Positions 10,200 to 22,500 of a DNA stretch of 64,000 nucleotides are shown piece by piece (position 1 is the first letter of the stretch; each line of letters begins with the position of its first letter). This DNA comes from Takakia lepidozioides (Eukaryota; Streptophyta; Takakiopsida; Takakiales; Takakiaceae). Location: the NCBI GenBank assembly GCA_030704615.1, contig CM060731.1:36578001-36642000 (forward strand). Reading direction: 5' to 3'. The notes below the pieces were generated by a model. That model searched no databases, was not told the origin of the DNA, and worked only from the letters and a program-made list of their open reading frames with translations. Both the position numbers and the translations under genes were made by a program.

Positions 10200-11350
10200 A
10201 TGCGCCATCGCATAAGCCCCACCAAGCTGCTCCTTATCTAGCACATCCGCCGGCGCAGATGCCTAAGTCACTTCAAGTCTCACAAGTTTGCGAATCTCCA
10301 CACATACACACAACCGTCTCCGCCGGCGGAGACAGCTCATTCCCCTTGGTTTTTTCTGATGCTTGGAAGGGCTGGGCTGCCACCTCCGCCGGCGCATACC
10401 GTTGGAGCTGGGATGCTCGCATGTTTCAGGAAGTGCTCCTCTACTCCCATCCCGTTTATTTTTTTGCATGCTCATACGTTGCTGATGCTCCGAGCGGGTT
10501 GGGCTGGCGTATCCGCTGGCGCATACCTGTGCAGCAGGGCTGCTCAAATGTTTCAGGAAATTCTCCCCTTTTCCATCTTCTTTGTTTTTCCGCATGCTGA
10601 TGCTCCGAGTGGGCTGCGCTGGCATATCTGCAGGCGCATACCCATAGAGTACATTTTTTTTTGCTCAGATCATAGGTTTCAGGAACCTCCTGCAAGCGTC
10701 TCCACCGGCGGAGACACTTGGAGCTTGGTTTTTCTTGCATATTCCCTGTGTTACGGAAGCTCCAAAGCACCAAGGTTGCCACCTCTGTCAACACAGACCC
10801 GTGCAGCAGGGCTGCTCACATATTTCTGGAAGTTCTCCCCCCCTTCCATCTCTTTTGTTTCTCCGCATTCTCATAAGTTGTTGATGCTCCAAGCGGGCTG
10901 GGCTGCCATATTCGTCGGCGCATACCCATTGAGCACAATCTTTTTTTGCTTAGCTCCTAGGTTTCAGGAACCTCATGCAAGCATCTCCGCCGGCGGAGAT
11001 GCTTGGAGCTTGGTTTTTTGTTGTATATTCCTTGTGTTACGTAAGCTCCAAAGTGTCCAGGCTGCCACCTCCGTTGGCACAGACGCTTGGGGAACCTTCC
11101 CTATTTTGGTTGATCACAGTATTCAAGTATCTCAAAGCTTCTACGTTGCCACCTCTACAACTCCACATGCTTCCATAGGCCTAGTTTGATCTTTCAAGGT
11201 GCTCCTGTATGTTTGGCTACAACCTCCCTTCCATAGTATGCGCCGGCGCATATGCTTGGAGCTCTTTGAGCAAAAATTTCTTCAAGGGCCTCAAATCTTG
11301 TCAAATTTTGAGTTGGTTGCACATATGTGTCATATGCGCCGGCGTAGGTG
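10200..11350. repeat. Array of CGCCGGCG-centred palindromes, left arm
   Basis: About ten or eleven sites spaced roughly 60-190 bp apart, near 10246, 10315, 10382, 10513, 10623, 10697, 10907, 10980, 11062, 11237 and 11330. Two flavours share the core CGCCGGCG: ATCTCCGCCGGCGGAGAT (the site at 10980-11003 is a perfect 24-bp palindrome) and TATGCGCCGGCGCATA (perfect at 11237-11252). Between sites are loosely repeated blocks such as GCTTGGAGCTTGG and TTTCAGGAA. The array fills the region between the transposase and methyltransferase-like genes. Several left-arm sites are degraded relative to the right arm. Confidence 0.85.
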
Positions 11351-11566
11351 GTCGGAGGTCCTCTGTCGGGATGCTCACGCCTGTATTCTGCTGCAAGTTG
11401 TAAGCTTTGAAAGACAAGGATATTCATGGAATTAGTTGACTATCCAAATTCATTTGTTTTCTTCATGCAACCATGACACTGAACTGCTCTTTTTACATAT
11501 TATACATTCACACATGTGCTCTTCTCATACACTGACATCTTGAACTGTTTTGGTCTATGGAATTAG

Positions 11567-14500
11567 GAAATTACTACTACAACTGAAGCTGTGGAGGCCG
11601 GGACGCTTGCAACCATTATTGACGACATTGATGCAGGGAATTGGGGGGCAGATGAGTATGAAGAGGATAAACATCTAGTGATCCTCTTTCTCTAGATGCC
11701 AAACAGGCAATTATTCTGGAAAAGAAACAAGATCTGAATGTAACTTTCAGGTCCCTCCTCATTGAGGATGGAGTTATGGACATTCCATTGTGTCGCATGA
11801 TTTCTATGTAGGTTGTTTGGCCCGCCCTTGCCAACGACATCCTAAAGCTTAGAGGAGACTTCTATTCTGGATACCATCCAGGAGCAGCCGTGTTCTATGT
11901 TTCTGTTGAGGGGATTGATGGATCTACTCTAGATGTAGGTCCTGATATCATCTCTACATGGGATAGTCATTGGAAAACAGTCAATGATGAGTTTGAGAAG
12001 TATCTTGAGTCCAAGCCAAAGTTGCATCATCTTCGGGGGAAGATGTTTCATGTCTGGGATGGGAATCATAGGCTTCAAGCATGGTATCCCTATATCAATG
12101 AAGTTCATGGGGCCAACTTGTCAAGACATGTCTGTGTGACAAGTTGGGTGCTCAATGCGGACATTGAAAATCGTGGTTCCCTCAGGTCCATCATGGATGG
12201 AGTGAATGTGTGAGTTTCCTTTCTATTCTTCATTTACTTTCATGTTCAATGTTGTCATGTTCTTGCTCAATGGATGTACATATACACATCTTCTTTCTAA
12301 TGATCATATTTTATATGTGCAGGGCAACAGAGAGGGCACATGTTACATCCAAATTTGTGCACTTGGTTTGCAAGGTCAATATGATTGGCCTTACACCTGT
12401 CTCTGAATGGAAGAATGTATTGAGGAAAGAGCAATACGACGAATGCATCAAGAAAGCAGGAAAGACTTGGTATAACCTGACAGTCCATGCAATGACAGAG
12501 ATTTTGTACAAGGTAACATCATGTCTTAACCAAGTTTCATTCTTTGCATCCATAGACAAGATTCACCTCTGGTTCATGTTATGAACTGTTTTGGTTCTTT
12601 TGGCAGCATGATATTGTTGAGGCCCAACGCATGGCGGGGGAAGCTTACAAACTTGCTGAGGGGCCAAAGAGTCAAGAGGGCCTTGAAGATACAATGAGAC
12701 AGGCTGGATTGAAAGCAAGGGAGCAACACAAGAGTCAGCTTGTGAAGTTGCTTCCTATTGCTGATCCAACCCTTCGAGAGGGGTTTCTCCAAGAACTTAA
12801 ACTGCATTGGTCACGTGTAAAGGCAGGATCAGAGGAAATGACCCAAGAGAAAATGGTGAACATTGCTACCGCCCGGGTGGATCCTGAAGAAAAGGTGGAA
12901 TGGCTACATATATGGAATGGAGACCAAACACTTCACGACCGTAATTTTTTTCCACCCGGGCCTATCAGTGGGCCAACACTTGATCCTTGGCTGAATAGAA
13001 GGACTTTTTGGTGGCAGGTACATATACAATCACTATCTTCTCAATGCAATTAATTCATTTTGTTGATGACACATTAACATAGTTATTTAACTGACTGTAT
13101 TTTCTGGCAGCTTCGCAAGGTTGCCTTGGCTCAGTTTGCTTTGTACACCACTCAGCTTGGCCAATTTCATGTTGCCTTGGAGGAAGGAGAGAGTGAGAGT
13201 CTAGGAGACTACATGGATACATGGAAGATGACTCATTTCAATGAGTTGTTTCATAGAGAGTTCTCATTGCCAAAGGGGCCATTCAGAGGCAATGATTGGG
13301 AACAACAAACAGGTGGGGAGAAGGTGGTGAGACGGATTTTATTCAGGTATCATCTTTCCATTGCATTGTACATGGATAGTTTATACACCTTGTAAGTCAA
13401 AAATGTCTATGCTTCAAGTATTTTTCTAGTACATTGGGATATACATGTTTCTTAATGTGCTTGTTCAATTGTTGAACAGGTTGCATAAATATTTGTCTCC
13501 ACAATAACTTTGAATGTGTTTGTATTTTAGGTACATGAGATTTGTGCTTGTACCGAGTGATCGACTTAAGGCTGAGCCCAAGTTTCTGATGGCCTTGAAG
13601 TTTGGTGCTCAACAAGCTTCCATGTACACACCTGCAATTAACGAAGATTGGGGTGTGGAACACCGGGAAGGGGGGGTTGGTATTTGGATATGCCCAAGGG
13701 TACTATCCCCTATACAGAAATGGGACTTCATAAGGAATGTGTTCGCAGGCAGTCAGTCAGTGATGAAGGGGGTATCTCCACTGAAGTCCATGTTCTTGAT
13801 CTGGAGCATGCAGAACAGATTGCTACACACGCTGTAGCCGAAGTGGTCCCTGCCGTTGTGGGTGTACCAAAACGCAAATCACGAAAAAGAAAATGTGCGG
13901 ATGTCAATGCAGGTGTGGCTTCTATTGCTGGTCCTATTGGTAGTTCTTCACATCCTTCAAATCAGTTGGTTGTAGTGCCTGCACCTACTACTCGAGGAAA
14001 CAAGCCAAAGGCAGGCGAACATCCTTATAGTGCAGTGTCATTTTCTGGTGGTGCACCTAGCATGTATCGCATGAAGATCATGCCTACTCATTTCATTGAT
14101 ATGGTGGAGGCCTCAAGTACATCTCCTGATGCGACCTTGAAAGAGCTCATGAAGTTCTTAAAAAATGTGAGTTTCCCCCAACAAACAAACTTGAATGTAA
14201 GGAATTCTTCAATGTTTTTATATCCTCATCATCCGGCTATTGACTCCTATATTTTCTGTATGTTGTTTGCAGTTGCCAGGAACTTGGTCTAGTGTTGTGG
14301 ATGGAAAAAGTGTGCATGTGGCTGTGGACATGATCATCGTGGACTGCCCAACAGGAATGCCTGTACAGGGCTGTTTGGATGGTGTACAGGTTCCTCCCTG
14401 GAATGCTTTTGATAAACGGTATTGGGAGTATGCATTCTCCATTGCTAATGACCTGTTGGATGACAATGGATGCTTGGTGTTCTTGCAGGGCTCCGATGAT

Positions 14501-15690
14501 TCATTTGCATTGGAGCTCTTTTCTTACTCCAGGGGCAGCTCTATTTCCGTATTATCAAGGAAATATACTTGCATCAATACCACCCCTCTATACACTCAGA
14601 CAGGAAAGGTAAAAATCATCCCTATTCAATATCTCATTGTTTGATGTTTCATCTTCCTACTCTCATACATATTATTAAACCATCCGGGTGCACTGTTTTT
14701 GTGGAAATGGCACGTCTAACAGACCATGTTCTTCCATGCCCATGTCCTCACCAAGCAAGGAGGACTATTCAAACTGCGTGAGTCTGGCAAAGTTGTGGAC
14801 CCCCTTGCAGACCCTGTTGAGTTGGATGCCATCTACAACCACATTCCAGATGTTGCACTACCCATGCAAACTCCTCAACAAGCCTGGAGGGGTGCGCGAG
14901 ACCGTAGTCCCGCCTTCATGCAAGTGTTGTTGGAGACATGCTCACCTCCTGGCTCCCGCATTTTGGATCTCACAGCTGGCACAGGTTTGCATTGGTCTCC
15001 ATTTTGTAATTAAAATCTTCTGAGCTGATTCATGATCATTAACTGTTATCCGATATAATATCATCATTGCATGTTTTTTTCCTGCAGGTTCTACATTTAT
15101 TGCTGCCCGCGAGTCTGGACGTCACGTATTTGGTCTTGAGGGGGACCAGACGTTGTATGCAGCACGTCTCTCTGCACTTCAAAATACTCAACCCGTTTTG
15201 GTTTCATCTGTGGTAACTCCAACCATTCAACGTCCTGTGAGTTTGTTGGAACCCCCCGCTCCTAAGGTGGCGCACAAGCTTGGTCTTCATCTCGGCAGTA
15301 CTTCCTAGTGAGTATGTCTCGCCTCCATTCTCTTTGTTGCAATCTCTATATTATTTGCAAAGCAAACCATTCCCATTTGATTTGTTAACATAAGTATACA
15401 TGTATGTGTGATGCAGTGATGGGATTGTGCGGACCATCTACGATAGTCTACCCCAAAGTCCTCTTTCATCGTTTTATCTACCTTCGTATGCCGAGTCCCA
15501 AGCTTTGCATTCAATACATCAACAACGTGATGTAGGTCTTTCCAATGATCTGTTGTTTGACCGAAGAGCAGCTATTGTTGGACAATCCGTGGATAGGTTG
15601 CGTAGAGTTGAGGCTTTCATGGATGTGTATGCCTCTGAATCACAGGCTTATGACACGGATGATGAAGTATCAGCTGATGATGTTATGTAG
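11567..15690 (+). pseudogene. ParB/Srx-like plus D21-type aminomethyltransferase-like protein, family 1, left copy
   Basis: Nine GT-AG exons: 11567-12209, 12323-12512, 12607-13017, 13111-13346, 13531-14166, 14273-14608, 14723-14984, 15088-15307, 15417-15690. An upstream first exon with the ATG is expected but not found. Exon 1 carries D-G-N-H-R at 12058-12072, like the D-G-x-H-R of ParB/sulfiredoxin folds. Exon 5 has a basic tract (K-R-K-S-R-K-R-K), a possible nuclear signal. Exon 6 has the strand-loop position of motif IV, read D-M-I-I-V-D-C-P-T-G instead of DPPY. Exons 7-8 hold motif I, I-L-D-L-T-A-G-T-G, then G-R-H-V-F-G-L-E-G-D, the AdoMet-binding loop, placed C-terminal as in beta-class N6/N4 methyltransferases. 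This copy is broken by a 1-bp deletion near 11668, an in-frame TAG at 11810-11812 (CAG in the right arm) and a G7 for G8 run near 13667. Confidence 0.75.
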
Positions 15691-16043
15691 GTAATTAGAA
15701 ATTACATATACAATACATTGTCCTCATTGTCAGTCTGAATTTTTTGTTATTTTTTATGATACATGTATTTCTCTCTAGTGTAAGGTAAAACAAATGGGGC
15801 AAATGACATGGTGTTGAAATCAGATTTCATGTTATCTTCCTGTCATTTGATTTATCTATGTAATAGTTTGTACATAGATCTCTACTGCATTTCATAGATC
15901 CCTTTACCTTAATGCAAGTTCGACATGCACTTCAGCACTATCAAATTTCATCATTAGTAAGATCAACCCTTATGAGTATTGTGGCATGTTATGTACACAC
16001 AGGGTGACTATCTTTATCTCATTAGTGTTTCATTTCATTAGTG

Positions 16044-16125
16044 TTTCAAGTCTGAATGGGTAGTGTAGTGGTATGAACTAGGCTTGATACCCGATAGGTT
16101 GTGGGTTCTATCTCTGATGGACATT
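16044..16125 (+). repeat. tRNA-like SINE fragment at the inner palindrome boundary
   Basis: Reads TGGGTAGTGTAGTGGTATG (A-box-like) and about 30 bp later GTGGGTTCTATCTC (B-box-like). The part before the B-box resembles the SINE at 22920. Arm homology ends inside the A-box at 16071. The rest lies in the spacer. Confidence 0.5.
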
Positions 16126-16643
16126 ATGTTTTTGTAAAATAAAAATGTTTCAGAAGATATATATATAGATACTGCAAAACCTATGTAACAAAGCTCCCTA
16201 GCATTGTCAAGCTCCCTAGCATTCCCTTAGCATTGCTCCATTCTGAACTTCAAACTAGACTCCCACCATTGGAAGAGCCCGTACCTTCACCATTTGTATC
16301 TAACAAGGAGCCGTGCCTCGTCACTTTTTAATTTTTCGACCTTTTTTCTCATGTTGGAAAGCCATAAAAGCAACATGTTCATCTCCCATTCCTACACTCA
16401 CCCATGTGGAATAATAATACAATGAATATGGAATATTCTATATAGAATATTCTTATTCCATCCTTTGATATTTTGACTATGGACCCTAAGATTAGATGAA
16501 TCACAATTATTTATTTATTTTTGGGTACCCTTATTTAAGTGTTGTGCATATAAAATTGTTCCTATGCATATCTAAAATTTGTATGCACGCATACATTCCT
16601 CCATATGCATGCATTTGTGTGCGCATATAGTATAAGCTACCTC
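16072..16643. other. Unique spacer of the giant palindrome
   Basis: 572 bp, AT-rich, no gene. It contains a short palindrome around TATTCTATATAGAATA near 16434-16452, and is not self-complementary overall, so the two arms are joined by real intervening sequence. Confidence 0.75.
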
Positions 16644-17024
16644 CCACTACACTACCCATTCAGACTTGAAACTCTAATGAAATGAAACACTAATGAGATA
16701 AAGATAGTCACCCTGTGTGTACATAACATGCCACAATACTCATAAGGGTTGATCTTACTAATGATGAAATTTGATAGTGCTGAAGTGTATGTCGAACTTG
16801 CATTCAGGTAAATGGATCTATGAAATGCAGAAGAGATCTATGTATAAACTATTACATAGATAAATCAAATGACAGGAAGATAACATGAAATCTGATTTCA
16901 ACACCATGTCATTTGCCCCATTTGTTTTACCTTACACTAGAGAGAAATACATGTATCATAAAAAATAACAAAAAATTCAGACTGACAATGAGGACAATGT
17001 ATTGTATATGTAATTTCTAATTAC

Positions 17025-20000
17025 CTACATAACATCATCAGCTGATACTTCATCATCCGTGTCATAAGCCTATGATTCAGAGGCATACACATCCATGAAA
17101 GCCTCAACTCTAGCAACCTATCCACGGATTGTCCAACAATAGCTGCTCTTCGGTCAAACAACAGATCATTGGAAAGACCTACATCACGTTGTTGATGTAT
17201 TGAATGCAAAGCTTGGGACTCGGCATACGAAGGTAGATAAAACGATGAAAGAGGACTTTGGGGTAGACTATCATAGATGGTCCGCACAATCCCATCACTG
17301 CATCACACATACATGTATACTTATGTTAACAAATCAAATGGGAATGGTTTGCTTTGCAAATAATATAGAGATTGCAACAAAGAGAATGGAGGCGAGACAT
17401 ACTCACTAGGAAGTACTGCCGAGATGAAGACCAAGCTTGCGCACCACTTTAGGAGCGGGGGGTTCCAACAAACTCACAGGACGTTGAATGGTTGGAGTTA
17501 CCACAGATGAAACCAAAACAGGTTGAGTATTTTGAAGTGCAGAGAGACGTGCTGCATACAACGTCTGGTCCCCCTCAAGACCAAATACGTGACGTCCAGA
17601 CTCGCGGGCAGCAATAAATGTAGAACTTGCAGGAAAAAAACATGCAATGATGATATTATATCGGATAACATTAATGATCATGAATCAGCTCAGAAGATTT
17701 TAATTACAAAATGGAGACCAATGCAAACCTGTGCCAGCTGTGAGATCCAAAATGCGAGAGCCAGGAGGTGAGCATATCTCCAACAACACTTTGCATGAAG
17801 GCGGGACTACGGTCTCGCGCACCCCTCCAGGCTTGTTGAGGAGTTTGCATGGGTAGTGCAACATCTGGAATGTGGTTGTAGATGGCATCCAACTCAACAG
17901 GGTCTGCAAGGGGGTCCACAACTTTGCCAGACTCACGCAGTTTGAATAGTCCTCCTTGCTTGGTGAGGACATGGGCGTGGAAGAACATGGTCTGTTAGAC
18001 GTGCCATTTCCACAAAAACAGTGCACCCGGATGGTTTAATAATATGTATGAGAGTAGGAAGATGAAACATCAAACAATGAGATATTGAATAGGGATGATT
18101 TTTACCTTTCCTGTCTGAGTGTGTAGAGGGGTGGTATTGATGCAAGTATATTTCCTTGATAATACGGAAATAGAGCTGCCCCTGGAGTAAGAAAAGAGCT
18201 CCAATGCAAATGAATCATCGGAGCCCTGCAAGAACACCAAGCATACATTGTCATCCAACAGGTCATTAGCAATGGAGAATGCATACTCCCAATACCGTTT
18301 ATCAAAAGCATTCCAGGGAGGAACCTGTAACCATCCAAACAGCCCTGTACAGGCATTCCTGTTGGGCAGTCCACGATGATCATGTCCACAGCCACAGGCA
18401 CGCTTTTTCCATCCACAACACTAGACCAAGTTCCTGGCAACTGCAAACAACATACAGAAAATATAGGAGTCAATAGCCGGATGATGAGGATATAAAAACA
18501 TCGAAGAATTCCTTACATTCAAGTTTGTTTGTTGGGGGAAACTCACATTTTTTAAGAACTCCATGAGCTCTTTCAAGGTCGCATCAGGAGATGTACTTGA
18601 GGCCTCCACCATATCAATGAAATGAGTAGGCATGATCTTCATGCGATACATGCTAGGTGCACCACCAGAAAATGACACTGCACTATAAGGATGTTCGCCT
18701 GCCTTTGGCTTGTTTCCTCGAGTAGTAGGTGCAGGCACTACAACCAACTGATTTGAAGGATGTGAAGAACTACCAATAGGACCAGCAATAGAAGCCACAC
18801 CTGCATTGGGGGCCACACCTGCATTGACATCCGCACATTTTCTTTTTCGTGATTTGCGTTTTGGTACACCCACAACGGCAGGGACCACTTCGGCTACAGC
18901 GTGTGTAGCAATCTGTTCTGCATGCTCCAGATCAAGAACATGGACTTCAGTGGAGATACCCCCTTCATCACTCACTGACTGCCTGCGAACACATTCCTTA
19001 TGAAGTCCCATTTCTGTATAGGGGATAGTACCCTTGGGCATATCCAAATACCAACCCCCCCCTTCCCGGTGTTCCACACCCCAATCTTCGTTAATTGCAG
19101 GTGTGTACATGGAAGCTTGTTGAGCACCAAACTTCAGGCCATCAGAAACTTGGGCTCAGCCTTAAGTCGATCACTCGGTACAAGCACAAATCTCATGTAC
19201 CTAAAATACAAACACATTCAAAGTTATTGTGGAGACAAATATTTATGCAACCTGTTCAACAATTGAACAAGCACATTAAGAAACATGTATATCCCAATGT
19301 ACTAGAAAAATACTTGAAGCATAGACATTTTTGACTTACAAGGTGTATAAACTATCCATGTACAATGCAATGGAAAGATGATACCTGAATAAAATCCGTC
19401 TCACCACCTTCTCCCCACCTGTTTGTTGTTCCCAATCATTGCCTCTGAATGGCCCCTTTGGCAATGAGAACTCTCTATGAAACAACTCATTGAAATGAGT
19501 CATCTTCCATGTATCCATGTAGTCTCCTAGACTCTCACTCTCTCCTTCCTCCAAGGCAACATGAAATTGGCCAAGCTGAGTGGTGTACAAAGCAAACTGA
19601 GCCAAGGCAACCTTGCGAAGCTGCCAGAAAATACAGTCAGTTAAATAACTATGTTAATGTGTCATCAACAAAATGAATTAATTGCATTGAGAAGATAGTG
19701 ATTGTATATGTACCTGCCACCAAAAAGTCCTTCTATTCAGCCAAGGATCAAGTGTTGGCCCACTGATAGGCCCGGGTGGAAAAAAATTACGGTCGTGAAG
19801 TGTTTGGTCTCCATTCCATATATGTAGCCATTCCACCTTTTCTTCAGGATCCACCCGGGCGGTAGCAATGTTCACCATTTTCTCTTGGGTCATTTCCTCT
19901 GATCCTGCCTTTACACGTGACCAATGCAGTTTAAGTTCTTGGAGAAACCCCTCTCCAAGGGTTGGATCAGCAATAGGAAGCAACTTCACAAGCTGACTCT

Positions 20001-21165
20001 TGTGTTGCTCCCTTGCTTTCAATCCAGCCTGTCTCATTGTATCTTCAAGGCCCTCTTGACTCTTTGGCCCCTCAGCAAGTTTGTAAGCTTCCCCCGCCAT
20101 GCGTTGGGCCTCAACAATATCATGCTGCCAAAAGAACCAAAACAGTTCATAACATGAACCAGAGGTGAATCTTGTCTATGGATGCAAAGAATGAAACTTG
20201 GTTAAGACATGATGTTACCTTGTACAAAATCTCTGTCATTGCATGGACTGTCAGGTTATACCAAGTCTTTCCTGCTTTCTTGATGCATTCGTCGTATTGC
20301 TCTTTCCTCAATACATTCTTCCATTCAGAGACAGGTGTAAGGCCAATCATATTGACCTTGCAAACCAAGTGCACAAATTTGGATGTAACATGTGCCCTCT
20401 CTGTTGCCCTGCACATATAAAATATGATCATTAGAAAGAAGATGTGTATATGTACATCCATTGAGCAAGAACATGACAACATTGAACATGAAAGTAAATG
20501 AAGAATAGAAAGGAAACTCACACATTCACTCCATCCATGATGGACCTGAGGGAACCACGATTTTCAATGTCCGCATTGAGCACCCAACTTGTCACACAGA
20601 CATGTCTTGACAAGTTGGCCCCATGAACTTCATTGATATAGGGATACCATGCTTGAAGCCTATGATTCCCATCCCAGACATGAAACATCTTCCCCCGAAG
20701 ATGATGCAACTTTGGCTTGGACTCAAGATACTTCTCAAACTCATCATTGACTGTTTTCCAATGACTATCCCATGTAGAGATGATATCAGGACCTACATCT
20801 AGAGTAGATCCATCAATCCCCTCAACAGAAACATAGAACACGGCTGCTCCTGGATGGTATCCAGAATAGAAGTCTCCTCTAAGCTTTAGGATGTCGTTGG
20901 CAAGGGCGGGCCAAACAACCTGCATAGAAATCATGCGACACAATGGAATGTCCATAACTCCATCCTCAATGAGGAGGGACCTGAAAGTTACATTCAGATC
21001 TTGTTTCTTTTCCAGAATAATTGCCTGTTTGGCATCTAGAGAAAGATGATCACTAGATGTTGTATCCTCTTCATACTCATCTGCCCCCCAATTCCCTGCA
21101 TCAATGTCGTCAATAATGGTTGCAAGCGTCCCGGCCTCCACAGCTTCAGTTGTAGTAGTAATTTC
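17025..21165 (-). pseudogene. ParB/Srx-like plus D21-type aminomethyltransferase-like protein, family 1, right copy
   Basis: Mirror of 11567-15690 with the same nine-exon structure. Here exon 1 is open across the left copy's frameshift and TAG, and the G8 run near 19051 keeps exon 5 open (residues from 19110 to 18421 in one frame). It also has an in-frame nine-residue duplication-like insertion (A-P-N-A-G-V-A) after the basic tract. Lesions unique to this copy are a 1-bp loss near 18330 just after the D-C-P-T-G segment, an extra A near 17795, and a 1-bp loss near 17116 that changes the C-terminus. ParB-like D-G-N-H-R is at 20660-20674 and motif I is at about 17737-17765. ParB-plus-methyltransferase proteins are known mainly from bacterial mobile DNA, which suggests old horizontal origin; this is inference. 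Confidence 0.75.
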
Positions 21166-21349
21166 CTAATTCCATAGACCAAAACAGTTCAAGATGTCAG
21201 TGTATGAGAAGAGCACATGTGTGAATGTATAATATGTAAAAAGAGCAGTTCAGTGTCATGGTTGCATGAAGAAAACAAATGAATTTGGATAGTCAACTAA
21301 TTCCATGAATATCCTTGTCTTTCAAAGCTTACAACTTGGAGCAGAATAC

Positions 21350-22500
21350 AGGCCTGAGCATCCCGACAGAGGACCTCCGACCACCTACGCCGGCGCATAT
21401 GACACATATGTGCAACCAACTCAAAATTTGACAAGATTTGAGGCCCTTGAAGAAATTTTTGCTCAAGGAGCTCCAAGCATATGCGCCGGCGCATACCATG
21501 GAAGGGAGGTTGTAGCCAAACATACATGAGCACCTTGAAAGATCAAACTATCTATGGAAGCATGTGGAGTTGTGGAGGTGGCAACGTAGAAGCTTTGAGA
21601 TACTTGAATACTGTGATCAACCAAAATAGGGAAGGTTCCCCAAGCGTCTGCGCCGACGGAGGTGGCAGCCTCGACACTTTGGAGCTTACGTAACACAAGG
21701 AATATACAACAAAAAACCAAGCTCCAAGCATCTCCGCCGGCGGAGATGCTTGCATGAGGTTCCTGAAACCTAGGAGCTAAGCAAAAAAAGATTGTGCTCA
21801 ATGGGTATGCGCCGGCGGATATGGCAGCCCAGCCCACTCGAAGCATCAACAACTTATGAGAATGCGGAGATGGAAGGGGGGGAGAACTTCCTGAAATATG
21901 TGAGCAGCCCTGCTGCACGGGTTTGCGTTGACAGAGGTGGCAGCCTTGGCGCTTTGGAGCTTCCGTAACACAGGGAATATGCAAAAAAAACCAAGCTCCA
22001 AGTGTCTCCGCCGGTGGAGACGCTTGCAGGAGGTTCCTGAAACCTATGAGCTGAGCAAAAAAGAATGTACTCAATGGGTATGCGCCGGCGGATATGCCAG
22101 CGCAGCCCACTCGGAGCATCAGCAACTTTTGAGCATGCGGAAAAACAAAGGAGATGGAAAAGGGGAGAATTTCCTGAAACATTTGAGCAGCCCTGCTGCA
22201 CAGGTATGCGCCGGCGGATACGCCAGCCCAACCCGCTCGGAGCATCAGCAACGTATGAGCATGCAAAAAAATAAACGGGATGGGAGTAGAGGAGCACTTC
22301 CTGAAACATGGAGCATCCCAGCTCCAACGGTATGCGCCGGCGGAGGTGGCAGCCCAGCCCTTCCAAGCATCAGAAAAAACCAAGGGGAATGAGCTGTCTC
22401 CGCCGGCGGAGACGGTTGTGTGTATGTGTGGAGATTCGCAAACTTGTGAGAGTTGAAGTGACTTAGGCATCTGCGCCGGCGGAGGTGCTAGATTAGGGGG
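21350..22500. repeat. Array of CGCCGGCG-centred palindromes, right arm
   Basis: Mirror of the left array, with sites better preserved: several read CCGCCGGCG where the left arm has CCGCTGGCG, CTGCAGGCG or TCGTCGGCG. A perfect 24-bp copy is at 21727-21750. It lies between the methyltransferase-like gene (minus) and the transposase gene (plus). Confidence 0.85.

Larger units (their letters stand above)
8151..16071 (+). repeat. Left arm of giant imperfect palindrome (7.9 kb)
   Basis: Reverse complement of 16644-24516 over its whole length, with scattered substitutions and 1-bp indels. Outer end: homology stops at the LTR at 8150. Inner end: homology stops 20 bp into a tRNA-like sequence at 16071. 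Gene order is truncated transposase (minus), SINE, palindrome array, methyltransferase-like gene (plus). Confidence 0.95.
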
